From: an uncultured Solirubrobacterales bacterium
GTDB lineage: Bacteria > Actinomycetota > Thermoleophilia > Solirubrobacterales > Solirubrobacteraceae
NCBI GenBank assembly: GCA_903830015.1
Contig: CAIKSH010000050.1
Coordinates: 1 to 5,557, forward strand
Reading direction: 5' to 3'
DNA length: 5,557 nucleotides
Under the pieces are notes generated by a model that did not search any database, was not told the origin of the DNA, and saw nothing but the letters and a program-made list of their open reading frames with translations. This document shows, piece after piece, positions 5,243 to 5,557 of this stretch. A program made the translations under genes and the position numbers. Within the stretch, counting starts at the first letter, position 1, and every line of letters begins with the position of its first letter.

Positions 5243-5557
5243 TTAGGCCCGCTTAATCAGCGTTTCGCCGGTCATCTCCGGCGGCTGCGCGATACCCAGG
5301 AGATCGAGGACGGTCGGGGCCACGTCGGCGAGAATCCCGCCGTCGCGCAGCACGACCCCCTCCTCGGTGACGATGGCCGGGACGGGATTGAGCGAGTGGG
5401 CCGTATTGGGGCTGCCGTCCGGGTTGAGCATCTCCTCGGCGTTGCCGTGGTCGGCGGTCACCACGAGCACCCCGCCGTCGGCGCTCACCGTCTCGACGAC
5501 CTCGCCCAGCGCCCGGTCGACCTCTTCGATCGCCGTTACCGCGGCCGGGATGACCCC
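5243..5557 (-). CDS. gpmI: 2,3-bisphosphoglycerate-independent phosphoglycerate mutase, C-terminal part
   Basis: The gene enters from the right edge; the last 104 residues and a TAA stop are visible. The metal-site signature LVVTADHGNAEEM and the following TAHSLNPVPAI are the hallmark C-terminal motifs of cofactor-independent phosphoglycerate mutase, which interconverts 3- and 2-phosphoglycerate in glycolysis using two Mn ions. The Asp-His of ADHGN and the His of AHS are metal ligands in the family. The segment before it (AAVTAIEEVDRALGEVV) matches the usual helix leading into this motif. The end (DVAPTVLDLLGIAQPPEMTG) is the typical phosphatase-domain finish. An internal GTG at 5488-5486 is only a Val codon, since the frame remains open and family-like to the window edge. 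It is upstream of marR on the same strand with a 59-nt gap and no obvious terminator. Confidence 0.96.
   Translation of the reverse strand, partial: GVIPAAVTAIEEVDRALGEVVETVSADGGVLVVTADHGNAEEMLNPDGSPNTAHSLNPVPAIVTEEGVVLRDGGILADVAPTVLDLLGIAQPPEMTGETLIKRA

Overview
This 5.6 kb window has very high G+C content (roughly 70% by eye) with strong G/C third-position preference, GTG starts, and tightly packed, overlapping genes. The protein styles are a Thr-rich lipoprotein, a PknB-like membrane kinase and a long-loop tRNA-guanine transglycosylase. Together these suggest a chromosomal segment of a high-GC actinobacterium, most likely of the Thermoleophilia/Solirubrobacterales type. That placement rests on remembered family style, not on a search. 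I see no rRNA, tRNA, CRISPR array, insertion sequence, prophage or attachment site.

Left part: a truncated minus-strand gene (1-325) encodes the N-terminus of a polytopic membrane protein, probably an M48/Ste24-like protease. It diverges from a plus-strand cluster of three genes: a calcineurin-like metallophosphoesterase (363-1094), a lipoprotein with a threonine-rich tail (1098-1595), and a PknB-like Ser/Thr kinase with a single membrane anchor and no PASTA or other recognisable extracellular sensor domain (1592-2761). The spacings (3 nt, then a 4-nt overlap) indicate one operon. The two divergent units share a very short start region where candidate -10 elements on opposite strands overlap.

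Right part: a minus-strand series runs from the right edge: the C-terminal end of phosphoglycerate mutase gpmI (5243-5557), a cysteine-rich MarR-family regulator (4680-5183), a YugP-type membrane zinc metallopeptidase translationally coupled to it by an ATGA overlap (4003-4683), and tgt (2764-3963). tgt converges on the kinase gene with only 2 bp between the stop codons.

Functionally the window mixes housekeeping genes (glycolysis, tRNA modification) with envelope-facing functions (two membrane proteases, a lipoprotein, a transmembrane kinase). The best candidate for something not well described is the phosphoesterase-lipoprotein-kinase operon. There the kinase has almost no extracellular part, and the co-encoded lipoprotein could act as its external partner. 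Most of the rest looks like ordinary core genome. No stretch over 300 bases lacks a gene; the largest intergenic gap is the 59 nt between gpmI and marR.
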